Part shown: in pieces, positions 44,471 to 55,085 of the stretch
Layout of the letters: each line of letters opens with the position of its first letter
Position numbering within the stretch: the stretch's first letter is position 1
Origin: Aldrovandia affinis
Taxonomy: Eukaryota > Chordata > Actinopteri > Notacanthiformes > Halosauridae
Assembly: GCA_029706075.1 (NCBI GenBank)
Contig: JAINUG010000323.1
Span: 558,001 to 622,000 of the forward strand
DNA: 64,000 nucleotides
Reading direction: 5' to 3'
The notes under the pieces: generated by a model
Seen by the model: the letters and a program-made list of their open reading frames with translations, nothing else
What the model was told of the DNA's origin: nothing
Databases searched by the model: none
Made by a program: the position numbers and the translations under genes

Positions 44471-44560
44471 GTTCTGTGTGGCTCAGTAGGTAGAGCATGG
44501 CGCTAACAACGCTTAGGTTGTGGGTTCAATTCTCACTTCGACCACATTGTCGGAACAGTG
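44471..44560 (+). mobile_element. SINE family B head fragment
   Basis: GTGTGGCTCAGTAGGTAGAGC and B box GGTTCAATTCTC form a tRNA-like head without the usual tail. Not called as a tRNA gene because other copies in the window continue into SINE body and L2-type tail. Confidence 0.7.
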
Positions 44561-45209
44561 AAGTTAAAATAAAAATGGTCTATTCCCTGAATCCAGTAGC
44601 CTTAACAGTCAAACGCCCTTGTTTAAAGTTCAGCACTCTGAATACTGAACACAACTGGTATTATGCGTTAAAACGCCTCACTTGACCTACATGTAAACTA
44701 TATTTATTTGATTTAATATAATAATTACTACACAGGATACCAATTATCAATTCAATCTCTGAATTTGTTGATAGGCAGAGCAATCTGGTGGATCAACCTT
44801 CATCAAAATATACAACTCACAATTCAATTAAAATGAACAGCTGGTTTATTCAGTTACAACAGTTAGACCAAATATTCAATGTCCAATCTACAGCCGTAGG
44901 TTCAACTACCTTAACAAATACTAAAATTGACATGTAACAATCACAAAAGAGATGAAATGGAAGAAAATGATACCAAACCAAGCTTGTCTCCCTCCAAGAA
45001 TGCAAAACACACACAGCCGAGGTGTTAGCTGGCACCAGATCTTCCAAGTGAAACAGGAAAGAGGAAGTAGTACGATACCCACCAAAATCTAAACATTGTG
45101 TCACCAACAGGACAGACTTTAAGTGTTGGGGGGGGGTGTCTCACTCCCTTCTTAGCCCATAATTTTTGCAGCGCAAGCCAGGCCTATTTTTGTTTTGGAT
45201 CACTTACAA
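44561..45209. other. tlr8 intron 1 (if start exon is right), no firm feature
   Basis: The 44830-45115 part has an open - strand frame without recognisable domain. It may be part of an unidentified retroelement. Confidence 0.3.
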
Positions 45210-45413
45210 CAGGGGTCTCCAATCTTATCCGAGAAGGGCCAGTGTGGGTGCAGGCTTTTGTTCTAGCCCAGCATTAAACAACTGATTAAACTAATCAAGG
45301 TCGTGATTGTAGACCATGATTGGTGAATTAGTTGAATCAGGTGTTTTAGTGCAGGGCTAGAACAAAAGCCTGCACCCACACCGGCCCTTCTCGGATAAGA
45401 TTGGAGACCCCTG
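45210..45413. mobile_element. hAT MITE, near-palindromic, with 8-bp target duplication
   Basis: CAGGGGTCTCCAATCTTATC at one end and its inverse at the other. Arms of about 70 bp are nearly perfect inverted copies. Flanked by ACTTACAA on both sides (45202-45209, 45414-45421). Confidence 0.93.
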
Positions 45414-45829
45414 ACTTACAACCACAAGATATATTTTCCAGGTTGCCATTGATATGCTCCTCTCATGTTGAGAATCATGGCGATATCAAACATCACTAGG
45501 GCCTGGGGAAGTCAGCTTTGTTTATACCGAGATGCTGGTTGAGCTGATATTTGGAGAGGCATAATATGCTCATAATATGCTACCAAATGACGAGGCCAAT
45601 CATACCATGTTGACCTCTGCTTTAATCTGGCGGGCCATAATTATTTTCTTCATGATCCATAATATCCAGCTCATAGACATAAACCTGAAGTTGTGGGGTG
45701 TGGCACTGGTTCACCACTGCTACATACCCAAGTGCCCTGGCTTTACTCACAGAGCCATAAACCTGCCAAAGATGGCCCCACTCTGTCTGCCTGCGCAGGA
45801 TGACTAAAATGCACCTCCCCGACAACATA

Positions 45830-45897
45830 TGCTGAAAGATGTAAGCATTCACTACTGTAAGTCGCTTTGGATAAAAGCGTCTGCTAAATGGCATATA
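45830..45897 (+). mobile_element. SINE family B tail fragment
   Basis: CACTACTGTAAGTCGC, then GCTTTGGATAAAAGC (45864-45878), then GTCTGCTAAATGGCATAT. The head is missing or unrecognisable. Confidence 0.75.
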
Positions 45898-47150
45898 TTA
45901 TTTTTCATCAATGTTTAAGATGGTAGTTTAACTAAAGTGATTTATAACTGTATTTGTTTAATTAAGCTAATAAAACAACTTGCAATAACTGTGTGTAGTT
46001 GACTTAAAGGTAGCATAAAGCTAATGTTTTAATGAGAACAATTTAGTCAGACCATCTCGAAAAATAATAATGAACTATTTATACGGTGGTTCACATACAT
46101 TAAGGATAAAAAGCAGATACAATACGAGTAAATCCAAAGGGAAACTCTGACTGTGCTCTATGAGTTTATACCTGAATTACATAAGGGCCCATTGGAAATC
46201 ATTAGCAAACTATTGTATACATTAAAAACACATTGTATGAAATAGTATTTTCTGGTATTAGTGTGAAATGTACTGTAATCAGATTTCTACCTATGTCCTT
46301 TGGCTCTACCGAACTTGAAATACTTTCTTTGGTCTACTTTTTTAATATCTGTGTATGCTTCAATCATTAGTAAATCAATGCTAAACAATAATCAATACTA
46401 GACATTACAGTAAGTGTTACTTTTAAGCAATCTGTTTAAGACCTGGGTGCAGTGCCCCTCTCTGCACTCTTCCCAGACTTCTATATCCATATTGTAGAAC
46501 TAAACACAGTAATTTGGACTAACTAAGGAAATATGTAATGTAATGTGGAATATATAATTTTAGCACCACCTCTTTTCAGTCCTGTACTTCTTGCTGTATA
46601 TCCCAACATCCATTTTTTCTTGCCTTTGCTTAAAAAAACATATTTTTATATTTACATGTAGGCATTTAGCAGAGGGACTTGCAAGAGTTCATGTAAAAAG
46701 GTTTAGGCAAAGAGCTGGGATGATACCAAGTTATTAGTGTCACAAGACCTTGTTCATGTTCATATCCGATACAGTTGTCAAATCCTATTTATATATTTCT
46801 GTATGTGGTTGTCTATTCACACATGGTTTGTAATGTTCTGTACATCCGATTCCATGCATTTTTAAATAGATCACATGACGCCTTGGATCCCATCGGACCT
46901 GACAACCAGCTCGTTATTTGTATCCAACGGCAACAACCTGCTGTTGGTAATGCGTCAAAAAGTCTGGTATAGTGAGATGATGTTTCCATTTTTTTCCTTT
47001 GGAGAATTTTGTGCTCTCGCAGATCACCAGCTCAGTCTTTAAAAGTGAGTTAGCGAGACATGCACTACGGTGAAGCTTTATCAAATGGATTCCGCCTTTG
47101 TTTGTCTTAAACGTGTCCTTTTATACACCAACACAACATATCCAAATATG
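45898..47150. other. Intergenic/intronic, no feature
   Basis: AT-rich. A degenerate GGCATTTAGCAGAGGGACTT near 46660 is probably an old SINE tail. Nothing else. Confidence 0.4.
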
Positions 47151-47294
47151 GTTGTGTGTGGCCCAGAAGGTAGAGCATGACGTTGACAACGCTTAGGTTG
47201 TGGGTGTGATTCCCATTGGGACCACATATACTGAAAAATGTATGCCCTCACTACTGTAACTTGCTTTGGATAAAAGCGTCTACTAAATGGCATA
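47151..47294 (+). mobile_element. tRNA-derived SINE (family B), full length
   Basis: Head GTGTGGCCCAGAAGGTAGAGC, B-box region GGTTGTGGGTGTGATTCCCA, then CTCACTACTGTAAC. Tail stem-loop GCTTTGGATAAAAGC (47263-47277) and CTAAATGGCATATA. It abuts the Tc1 copy that follows. Confidence 0.82.
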
Positions 47295-47296
47295 TA

Positions 47297-48005
47297 CAGT
47301 GGAAATAAATTTCTGCATAAATTTGACGTAAAATGTCAGATCTTCATCTAAGTCCTATAAATAGATAAAGAGAACCAAGTTAAACAAATAACACATAAAA
47401 CATGATACTTTTCCATTTATTTATTGAACAAAATTATCCAACATTAAATGTCTTTGTCGGAAAAAGTATGTGAACCTTTGCTTTCAGTAACTGGTCTGAC
47501 CCCCTTGAGCAGCAATGGCTTCAACCAAACGTTTCTGGTAACTGTTGATCAGTCCCGCACATCGGCTTGGAGGAATTTTGGACCATTCCTCCTTAGAGAA
47601 TTGCTTCAACTCTGTTGGTGGGCTTCCTGGCATGAACTTCTCGCTTCAGGTCCTGCCACAACATTTCTATTGGATTAAGGTCTGGACTTTGACTTGGCCA
47701 TTCCAAAACAGGACATTTCTTCTGCTTCAACCATTCTTTGCTAGAGTGACCTATGTGTTTAGGGTCGTTGTCTTGCTGCATGACCCGCCATCTGTTGAGC
47801 TTCAGTTCACGAACGGATACCCTGACATTTTCCTGTAGAATTTGTTGGTACAATCCAGAATTCATAGTTCTGTCAATGATGGCAAGCTGTCCTGGTCCCA
47901 AGGCAGCAAAGCAGCCCCAAACCATGATATTGCCACCACTGTGTTTCACAGTTGGGGTGAGGTTCTTATGTTGGAATGCAGCGTTTGGTTTTCGTCAAAA
48001 AATTG
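47297..48005 (-). mobile_element. Tc1-like transposon, 5' half missing
   Basis: The left end CAGTGGAAATAAATTTCTGC follows TA (47295-47296). The - strand core at 47593-47949 reads [28 protein letters not shown] and [19 protein letters not shown], i.e. the second Asp and Glu of the triad. The sequence then breaks at 48006 into the TGTCACAC repeat, so the N-terminal DNA-binding half and the other terminal repeat are absent. Confidence 0.85.
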
Positions 48006-48134
48006 TGTCACACGCCATGTGACAATCCCTGGACTGGAGCAGAGCCTGTTCTGCGTGTGTGTTTTTATTATCTTACATTTTTTGCCTTTTTAACCATTTA
48101 TATTACCATTTATATATATATATATATATATATG

Positions 48135-48175
<41 letters not shown>

Positions 48176-48180
48176 CCTTT
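48006..48180 (+). repeat. TGTCACAC repeat piece followed by TA/TG microsatellites
   Basis: 48006-48046 resembles 33715-33755 (TGTCACACNCCANGTGACAA, then CCCTGGA and CAGAGC). It is followed by (AT)n and (GT)n runs at about 48113-48173. Confidence 0.6.
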
Positions 48181-48535
48181 TTGCCTTTTAACCTTGTAAA
48201 ATGAAATCAGACACGGGCGTCAATTTGGTAGAGCTGTTGCCATACCTTGGCATCATAGTCTATTTTAAAAATAAACCTTGCCTAAATAAACCAGTAAAAG
48301 TTGTGTTTGACTTTTTTTTCATATCTATTTTAGCCTACATTGATGAAACAACTAATTTAGTCTGATTCAGGGTTAAAATATTATTAAATATAATATAAAT
48401 ATAATATTGTTAAAATATAATTGTAAAATAGTGTTATGTAATATTTATTTATTCATACTATTATTGGCCAAGCAGTGAGCTCAAACTGTTTTATCATTTT
48501 ACCTTTTACTGTTTCATCCATTATCAGCATTTACA
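48181..48535. other. No feature
   Basis: AT-rich sequence, nothing recognised. Confidence 0.4.
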
Positions 48536-49065
48536 TTACATTTACATTTTAAGCATTTAGCAGACGCTCTTATCCAGAGCGACTTACAAGATGTGCATCG
48601 GCTTGACGGCTTGCCATCATTGACGGAACTGCATGTGCATGGTAGGAACAATCATAGTTTGCGCACGAGGTCAGTGCAGTAACACAGCGATAGACATCAT
48701 TGTAGGCAGCTGCATACCATACCTGTAACACTGGGAAGGAAAAGGTTAGTTATTTCTTTATTATTATTTTTATTTTTTTATTAAATGAGAAGGCAGGTAT
48801 ACATATACAAGAAGCGTTGAGCAAGTCGGCAGTGGTGATGACAATAGGCTAGATGTACAGAATTCAGTGGTAGTGGAGTCTGAAAAGGTGGGTTTTGAGT
48901 CTCTTGCGGAAGATTCCGCGGTCCTGACAGAGAGGAGGCGAGACCGCGAAGAGCGGCTGCCGGGCGCCCGGAGGGGTGGGACAGTCAGTTTGCCAGAGGA
49001 GGCTGAGCGGAGGGGTCTGGCTGGGGTGTAGGGTGTGATGAGTGCACAATATATTTTACGTGACG
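48536..49065 (-). mobile_element. L2-type LINE 3' end (RT C-terminus and 3' UTR)
   Basis: On the - strand, the part near 48864-49060 reads as the conserved tail of L2-like RT proteins, with RGIFRKRLKTHLF at the end. A 3' UTR follows that contains GCTCTGGATAAGAGC (48566-48580) and ends CTTAAAATGTAAATGTAATG. The same stem-loop tail is found on the SINEs of this window. 5'-truncated. Confidence 0.75.
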
Positions 49066-49086
49066 TCACTTTGCCATACCTTAGCT

Positions 49087-49289
49087 CACAGGTGTCAAAC
49101 TCATTCCATCGAGGGCCGAGTGTGTGCAGGTTTTTGTTGCAACCAATGCACTACACCAGGTGATTTCACTAATTAGCCCACTTCTTCAACCAAGGGAGGG
49201 ACCGAACTGAAATCGCCTGGTGTAGTGCATTGGTTGCAACAAAAACCTGCACACACTCGGCCCTCGATGGAATGAGTTTGACACCCCTG
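49087..49289. mobile_element. hAT MITE, palindromic, with 8-bp target duplication
   Basis: Left end CACAGGTGTCAAACTCATTC, right end the inverse with CAGGGGTGTC. The arms (GAGGGCCGAGTGTGTGCAGG, TTGGTTGCAACAAAAACCTG and so on) are nearly perfect inverted copies. CCTTAGCT flanks both sides (49079-49086, 49290-49297). Confidence 0.93.
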
Positions 49290-49652
49290 CCTTAGCTCTT
49301 GCTGAAATGACACCACTGAACTCACCCACAAAACATTACACTTTTAAAATGTTGACAGGAATTTGATTCTGTTCTGATTTTCTTTGTGATTGTGTTCTTA
49401 GGAATACTTCCATCCCTCAAGACGATGGAAAAATTACACAATCTGACTGTTTTTAAACACTGTGTGTGTGTGATGGTGATGATGGTAGGGTTTTGTGCAG
49501 TGTCAATGTGCAAGTCTTTGGAATTTTTCAGAGGTTTTCGGGTTTGGAAGCTCTGCAGCACTGCTTGCAGTGTATTGGAGTTGATGTCAATGAAAGCCCA
49601 CTGACGAGGGGAGAGCAGAAGTATAATTTAAATCTGGGCATCAGCTGGAACT

Positions 49653-50045
49653 AGGGTGGCACGGTGGTGCAGTGGATAGCACTGTCGCCACACACCAAGA
49701 AGGTCCCAGGTTTGAATCCTGGCCGGGTCCTTTCTGTGTGGAGTTTGCGTGTTCTCCCCATGTCCGTGTGGGTTTCCTCTGGGTACTCCGGTTTCCCCCC
49801 ACAGTCCAAAGACATGCACCGTAGGATAATTGGAGAGTCTAAATTGCCCATAGGTGTGAGTGCATGGTGTATGTGCCCTGCGATGGATTGCTGATCTGTC
49901 CAAGCTGTGTTCCTGCCTCTCGCCCAATGCGTGTTGGGATAGGTTCCAACCCCCCTGCGACCCTGACCAGGGATAAGCGGGTTAGATAATGAATGAATGA
50001 ATGAATGAATGAATGAATGAATGAATGAATGAATGAATGAATGAG
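49653..50045 (+). mobile_element. tRNA-derived SINE (GGCACGGTGG family) with (AATG)n tail
   Basis: Starts GGGTGGCACGGTGGTGCAGTGG (A-box region). B box GGTTTGAATCC, then the very common fish body TTTCTGTGTGGAGTTTGCG and CCACAGTCCAAAGACATGCA. It ends at GGATAAGCGGGTTAGATAATG and an AATG run (49989-50044). A complete copy of a SINE family widespread in teleosts. Confidence 0.85.
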
Positions 50046-50258
50046 CTGGAACTAACCTAGTTATGACCTTATGGTCATTTTGTGTTCAATATTTTATGAG
50101 TAGTTATTAAAGAGAGGCCAAGAAAGCTGTCATGTAAATATATATCATTTCATGTTCAACTCTATTTAAGAATGAATATGTATATGCATGTGTTACATAT
50201 ATAAAGATAGAGGAAAAAAAATATTATAAAAAATATTCACCTCTGTATTTAAAACATA

Positions 50259-50603
50259 CAGGTGACTGCCAAAATAAAGGAAAAGCTTGAGTAAATGAAG
50301 GGTTCTGGCAGCTATATTATGACGTGGGCGCAATTTGCTTGGGATAGTTTAGGTCCACTAAACCAGTTAGAAGGCAAGGCAAATGGCAATAAATACAATG
50401 CCATTCTGAGCAATCATCCTATGGTGAAGCATTTCTATCCCGGAGTGGTCTCTTTTGGGGTCCCCATCCACAGGGCATAAGTGGTCACTTTGCCATCTCA
50501 GTCACCAGATCTCAACGTAATTGAACACTTATGGGAGGTTCTGGAGAGGCACCTGAGACAGAGTTTCCCACCACCATGTTTCCTTCATTTTGGCAGTTAC
50601 CTG
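50259..50603 (+). mobile_element. Non-autonomous Tc1-like element (family T2)
   Basis: Terminal repeats CAGGTGACTGCCAAAATAAA and inverse (AACTGCCAAAAT), each next to TA (50257-50258, 50604-50605). 345 bp with shrunken transposase remnants (ATTGAACACTTATGGGAGGT). It ends 48 bp before the tlr8 coding exon. Confidence 0.88.
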
Positions 50604-50651
50604 TAGCTTTGTTATTCTTACTTCAATGACATTGAATTCCTGTCATTACAG

Positions 50652-53600
50652 GCTCCTGCCCTCTGCTGGTGGAATCTGCCCATTCTGTGTCTCCTGCTCA
50701 GATATGCTGTGTGTGGATGGATGCCAAATGCATGTGATGTCATTGATCCTGTGTATATATCGACGCCTAGGACATTTCCATGTGATGGCTATATGATGAA
50801 TGACTCCATCGTTTTTGATTGTTACAAGCGTGGATTGGACAAAGTACCCATAATCCCTGGGAATGCCAATGTGATTTGTCTTGCAGAAAACAGAATAAAA
50901 AATGTATCTTTCAAACGTTTTGAAAATCTGAAGAACCTAACATATCTCGATCTCAGCTGGGCGAACGGACATCGCGGGATGAAAATTGAAAACGAGACGT
51001 TCTCCAATCTAACAAAGCTTCAGGTACTCGACCTCAGTGGTAATGTTCTCGTCAATGTTCCAGAAAACCTTCCCCGGGGGTTGAAAATGCTAGCATTGGA
51101 AAACAACAATATTGCTTCACTCAGTGATAAAAGCTTCTCGGGGATTAAGAATATCACACAGCTCTACCTGTCCAAAAACTGCTACTACTGGAACCCTTGT
51201 GGTCGGAAGTATGATGCTGGAAATGGGAGCTTCACAGGCTTAACTAATTTACGCAATTTGACCTTAGGCTACAATAACTTAACTAGTGTTCCAAAAGGTC
51301 TACCACACTCTCTAGAAACCCTGGAGCTCAATTCTAACCAAATACAGCTGTTTACTGATGAGGACTTCAGAGAGCTGACCAACCTGAGAGTTCTCGACCT
51401 CCATGGAAACTGTCCACGATGTCGCAATGCTCCGTATCCATGTGTTCCTTGCCAAAACAAGTCTCTTGTGATCCAACCTTTGGCCTTTCGCAATCTCACA
51501 AAATTGGAGCTGCTACATCTTGCAGAAAATTCTCTCCGCGTCATTAACAGCACCTGGTTTGTAAGTTTGACTAATCTAAAATATCTTTTCCTCTCTTTTA
51601 ACTTTTTAAAGAACGCTATAGCTAAGGGTGGCTTTCTGGGCAGTTTACCACTTCTGGAGAAAATCGATTTGTCCTACAATTTTGAATTCGGAGGCTATCC
51701 ATTAACATTTAATCTTTCGTCAGATTTTTCAAAATTGGAGTCTCTTCAGGAATTGGATCTTGAGGGTTATGTGTTTAAAGAAATCTGTGATTATAGTTTA
51801 AGTCCTCTTTCAGGTCTAAAAAATCTCTCAGTGTTGAACTTGGGGACAAATTTCATTGTTCACTCAAACCCTGCAGTGTTTGAAAATTTTTCCAATGTGA
51901 AAATAATATATCTGTCAGAAAACAGGTTTTATCCTGTTACCACAAATTCCCAGAGAGATCAGTGCAAGACACCATCTGGAAATCATGGCATGGGTAACAG
52001 TCTCAATCCAGTTACCTACATGCCTAGGTTTAGAGAAAAAGAAAATGACTTTCAACTAAATAATCATGTGAAACCAGAGTGCTTTAATACTGGTCGAGTT
52101 CTGGATCTCAGCTCCAATAACCTCTTCTTCATTTCCCCGGATCAATTTAAAGGCTTTGGTGACATTTCCTGTCTGAACCTTTCCAAGAATGGCTTTGCAG
52201 CTGCCTTAAATGGAACTGAATTCAAATGGTTGTCGGGGCTAAAGTACTTGGACCTGTCGTACAACAAGATAGACTTCGCCTACGACAATGCCTTCTCAGA
52301 GCTAAAAAACCTGACAGTGTTGGACCTCAGCTATAACTCTCATTATTTCTCTGTGCCTGGTGTGACACACAATTTTAATTTTTTAGAAAACCTCCCCTCT
52401 TTAAATGTGCTCAACCTGAGCAATAATAATATATTTACTTTAACCAGTAAGATCTTCAAGAGCAGTTCTCTCAGTGAGCTGCAGTTCCAACACAACATGC
52501 TGGGAATATTATGGAAAGAGAACGACGGCACCTATGTAGACCTTTTCAAACACCTAGATAAACTGACATATCTGGACATATCTTACAACAGCATTGACAA
52601 GATTCCATCGGAAGTCCTTACAAACCTGCCTACGAGCATAACCAAACTATGTTTACACCACAATTCGATCACTGATTTTCAGTGGAACAATTTGAGTTAT
52701 TTCCTACACCTTGAGGTTCTAGATCTCAGCCACAACGACATCTCGGAGGTATCCAACAATCTTTCATGCTGCACAGACACACTTAAAACGCTGTACTTGA
52801 GTCAAAATAAAATTGCACAGCTGTCCGATGGTTTCCTGAGGGGTGCGACAACCATCGAGTTGCTAGATCTCAGCTACAATCAATTGAACCTCATCAACCA
52901 GTCAACTTTTGAATCAGGAACTGACAATCACATTAAGACGCTGTATTTGGCGGGGAACCCATTCCACTGCACATGCAACATCTTAGAATTCATCCTGTGG
53001 ATGGAGAGCAATAAAAATGTGAGTATCCCCCGCCTGGCTACAACAGTTTCCTGTAGCATGCCGGCTGAAAGACGACACGACCACTTGATAGAATTTGATA
53101 TAAAGGAGTGCATAGATGACAAAAAAGCCTTCATCTTTCACTTCCTCTCTGCCCTCTTTATCATTTGCTCAATGGTCACAGCGACTACAATGCACCTGGT
53201 GTACTGGGATGCCTCTTACATCCTCCAGTACTGGAGGGCAAAGGTGAAGGGGTATCATCGTCTGGAGTCAGCAGAGAAGGTCTACGACGCCTTCATTACA
53301 TACGACACCAAAGACCCACTGGTGTCGGAGTGGGTCCTTAACCATCTGCGGATGGAGCTGGAGGAGGGCGGAGACAACCGCCACATCTGTCTGGAGGAGC
53401 GGGATTGGACCCCGGGGACCCCCGTGATCGACAACCTCGCCTACAGCATCATGCAGAGCCGCAAGACCGTCTTTGTGCTGACGGAGGCCTACGTCCGGAG
53501 CGGGACCTTCAAGATGGCCGTCTACCTGGCCCACCAGAGGCTGCTGGATGACGACAATGATGTCATTGTGCTGCTGCTGCTGGAGCCCGTGCTGCGCCAC

Positions 53601-53768
53601 TCCCACTTCCTGCGGCTGCGCAGACGGCTGTGCAGCAGGAGCGTCCTGGAGTGGCCCCACAACCCATCCGCCGAGCAGTGGTTCTGGCAGTGCCTACGGA
53701 ACTCCGTCACAGTGGACAACAAGGCTATGTACAGCAAGCAGTACTCCCGCTACTTCACCAACAAGTAG
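50652..53768 (+). CDS. tlr8: Toll-like receptor 8, main coding exon
   Basis: Endosomal sensor of uridine and short RNA fragments, paired with TLR7 and signalling by MyD88. The exon follows the acceptor TCCTGTCATTACAG (50651). In phase 0 it reads APALCWWNLPILCLLLRYAVC, a signal-peptide-like start whose Met must come from an upstream exon. The first internal ATG (50721) would lose the signal peptide. Stop TAG is 53766-53768. Numbering from the proposed Met: LRR ectodomain with NCPRCRNAPYPC; Z-loop about 435-475; ligand-site stretch VLDLSYNSHYF and NNNIFTLTS as in mammalian TLR8; LRR C-cap CTCNILEF; transmembrane helix about 827-847; TIR from YDAFITYD (about 879) with BB loop RDWTPG (about 918). 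TLR8 rather than TLR7 by overall resemblance, the C-terminus and synteny. Frame intact throughout. Confidence 0.96.
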   Translation, partial: APALCWWNLPILCLLLRYAVCGWMPNACDVIDPVYISTPRTFPCDGYMMNDSIVFDCYKRGLDKVPIIPGNANVICLAENRIKNVSFKRFENLKNLTYLDLSWANGHRGMKIENETFSNLTKLQVLDLSGNVLVNVPENLPRGLKMLALENNNIASLSDKSFSGIKNITQLYLSKNCYYWNPCGRKYDAGNGSFTGLTNLRNLTLGYNNLTSVPKGLPHSLETLELNSNQIQLFTDEDFRELTNLRVLDLHGNCPRCRNAPYPCVPCQNKSLVIQPLAFRNLTKLELLHLAENSLRVINSTWFVSLTNLKYLFLSFNFLKNAIAKGGFLGSLPLLEKIDLSYNFEFGGYPLTFNLSSDFSKLESLQELDLEGYVFKEICDYSLSPLSGLKNLSVLNLGTNFIVHSNPAVFENFSNVKIIYLSENRFYPVTTNSQRDQCKTPSGNHGMGNSLNPVTYMPRFREKENDFQLNNHVKPECFNTGRVLDLSSNNLFFISPDQFKGFGDISCLNLSKNGFAAALNGTEFKWLSGLKYLDLSYNKIDFAYDNAFSELKNLTVLDLSYNSHYFSVPGVTHNFNFLENLPSLNVLNLSNNNIFTLTSKIFKSSSLSELQFQHNMLGILWKENDGTYVDLFKHLDKLTYLDISYNSIDKIPSEVLTNLPTSITKLCLHHNSITDFQWNNLSYFLHLEVLDLSHNDISEVSNNLSCCTDTLKTLYLSQNKIAQLSDGFLRGATTIELLDLSYNQLNLINQSTFESGTDNHIKTLYLAGNPFHCTCNILEFILWMESNKNVSIPRLATTVSCSMPAERRHDHLIEFDIKECIDDKKAFIFHFLSALFIICSMVTATTMHLVYWDASYILQYWRAKVKGYHRLESAEKVYDAFITYDTKDPLVSEWVLNHLRMELEEGGDNRHICLEERDWTPGTPVIDNLAYSIMQSRKTVFVLTEAYVRSGTFKMAVYLAHQRLLDDDNDVIVLLLLEPVLRHSHFLRLRRRLCSRSVLEWPHNPSAEQWFWQCLRNSVTVDNKAMYSKQYSRYFTNK

Positions 53769-53890
53769 ATCCCCCCCCCCTTCAAGCGCCCAGACTGGCG
53801 GCTGGATCGGACTCCATTCCAGCTCCTGGGGCTGTCTCCCTTGCAAGCTTAATGCTAATCCTGCTGTACTCAGAATAAAACAATCAAACT
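53769..53890 (+). terminator. tlr8: tlr8 3' UTR with polyadenylation signal
   Basis: AATAAA at 53874-53879, about 106 bp after the stop, in CAGAATAAAACAATC. This implies an unusually short 3' UTR if used. Confidence 0.55.
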
Positions 53891-55085
53891 CTCAAAAACA
53901 ATCAGACTGCTGGGTGGCGAATGGACTCATCAGTGCCTTACCTTATCTTTATTATTTGAACTTGTAACGAAACAACGTTTCTCGTTTATTTAAGAAGTTG
54001 AGCTTTCAGTCCTTTCAACCTTCATCAGAGAGTTTAACAAGTGTTTTCACTGCGGGTATATAATATTGCGCAGCATACAAGTCTGCTTTAATTAAATAAA
54101 CCCAGATTGTTGCAAATTCCTGTACAACTGTATTGTACTGTAAATGTCAATATTACACTTTTACTTGTATCCACTAGGTGTCAGTAAAACATATATAATT
54201 GAGATTGTGAACAGCCTAACGTTTACAGACTGTTTATCACAAACTATGAATGACAAGGTATTTAGATGGAAATATATGACAATGAGAGCGGCCATAAACC
54301 TTATCTTCCTAATTTTCCTGTACATTTTTTCTTCATCACTCGGTTCACCGAGGAGTTTAGCAATATCTGCAGGTGTCAGAGAGGTGAAGTGAAAGCCTTT
54401 TCTGACCACTCTTTGGTGTAACACAGAAGTGAGTCTGACCTCTACCTAATGTAGGCAGAAACATGTAATTCTGCCTGCATGGAAGTGTATTTCATTTTAC
54501 CTTATATATATATACATAAAGTTTAAATAAACATTTTAAACATTTGCCATACTACAGTCATTAGTATTCTCTTATTTGTTCTTTGATGTAAATTTCTGAT
54601 GCATTTCAGGATGTTTAATGCACTAGCACACCTCTCTTTGGTAACTGAAATGTTTCCACTCCCTTGGACTTTCTGCAGACTTCAATGGCATTATTTATTT
54701 GTGTAAAAATACTCATACTGTACTAGTATTTTCCCGTTGTTCATTATAGCATATCTTCATAAACATCTGCAGAAAGCTTTCATAATAGATAGTAATTCAA
54801 GGTAGATCAAAATTAAAGATCAAAATTCAAGGCAGATATAAATTCATAATCATAACAGCAGAATATTATACAGTAGGTACAGTATAAATGCTAACAATGT
54901 ACTGTATATTAATAATTGAGTATGTGATTCTACGTAAATTCATTTTACAATAGAATAGAACATCCCCTTAAGGATAAATAAATTTTGCCAGTAGCAAGAG
55001 ACATGCAGTCAATGTACAGTTAGACTCCACATATAATTATAATCGTCTACATCATACTAACACTAGACACGTTCTATAAATAAAT
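53891..55085. other. tlr8 3' flank, no feature
   Basis: AT-rich, with no repeat family confidently recognised. Confidence 0.4.

Noticed and set aside
44471..44545. tRNA-like gene
   Set aside because: Cloverleaf-like head with both pol III boxes, but identical heads at 27335 and 47151 run into SINE bodies. Called a SINE fragment.
44850..45107. Possible gene on the - strand
   Set aside because: 85 codons open but no motif, no homology recognised and no neighbours in frame.
50721..50723. Internal ATG as the tlr8 start
   Set aside because: It would remove the hydrophobic signal segment that is open in frame right after the splice acceptor. An upstream Met exon fits better.
53268..53660. Open frame on the - strand
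   Set aside because: Antisense shadow of the tlr8 TIR domain.
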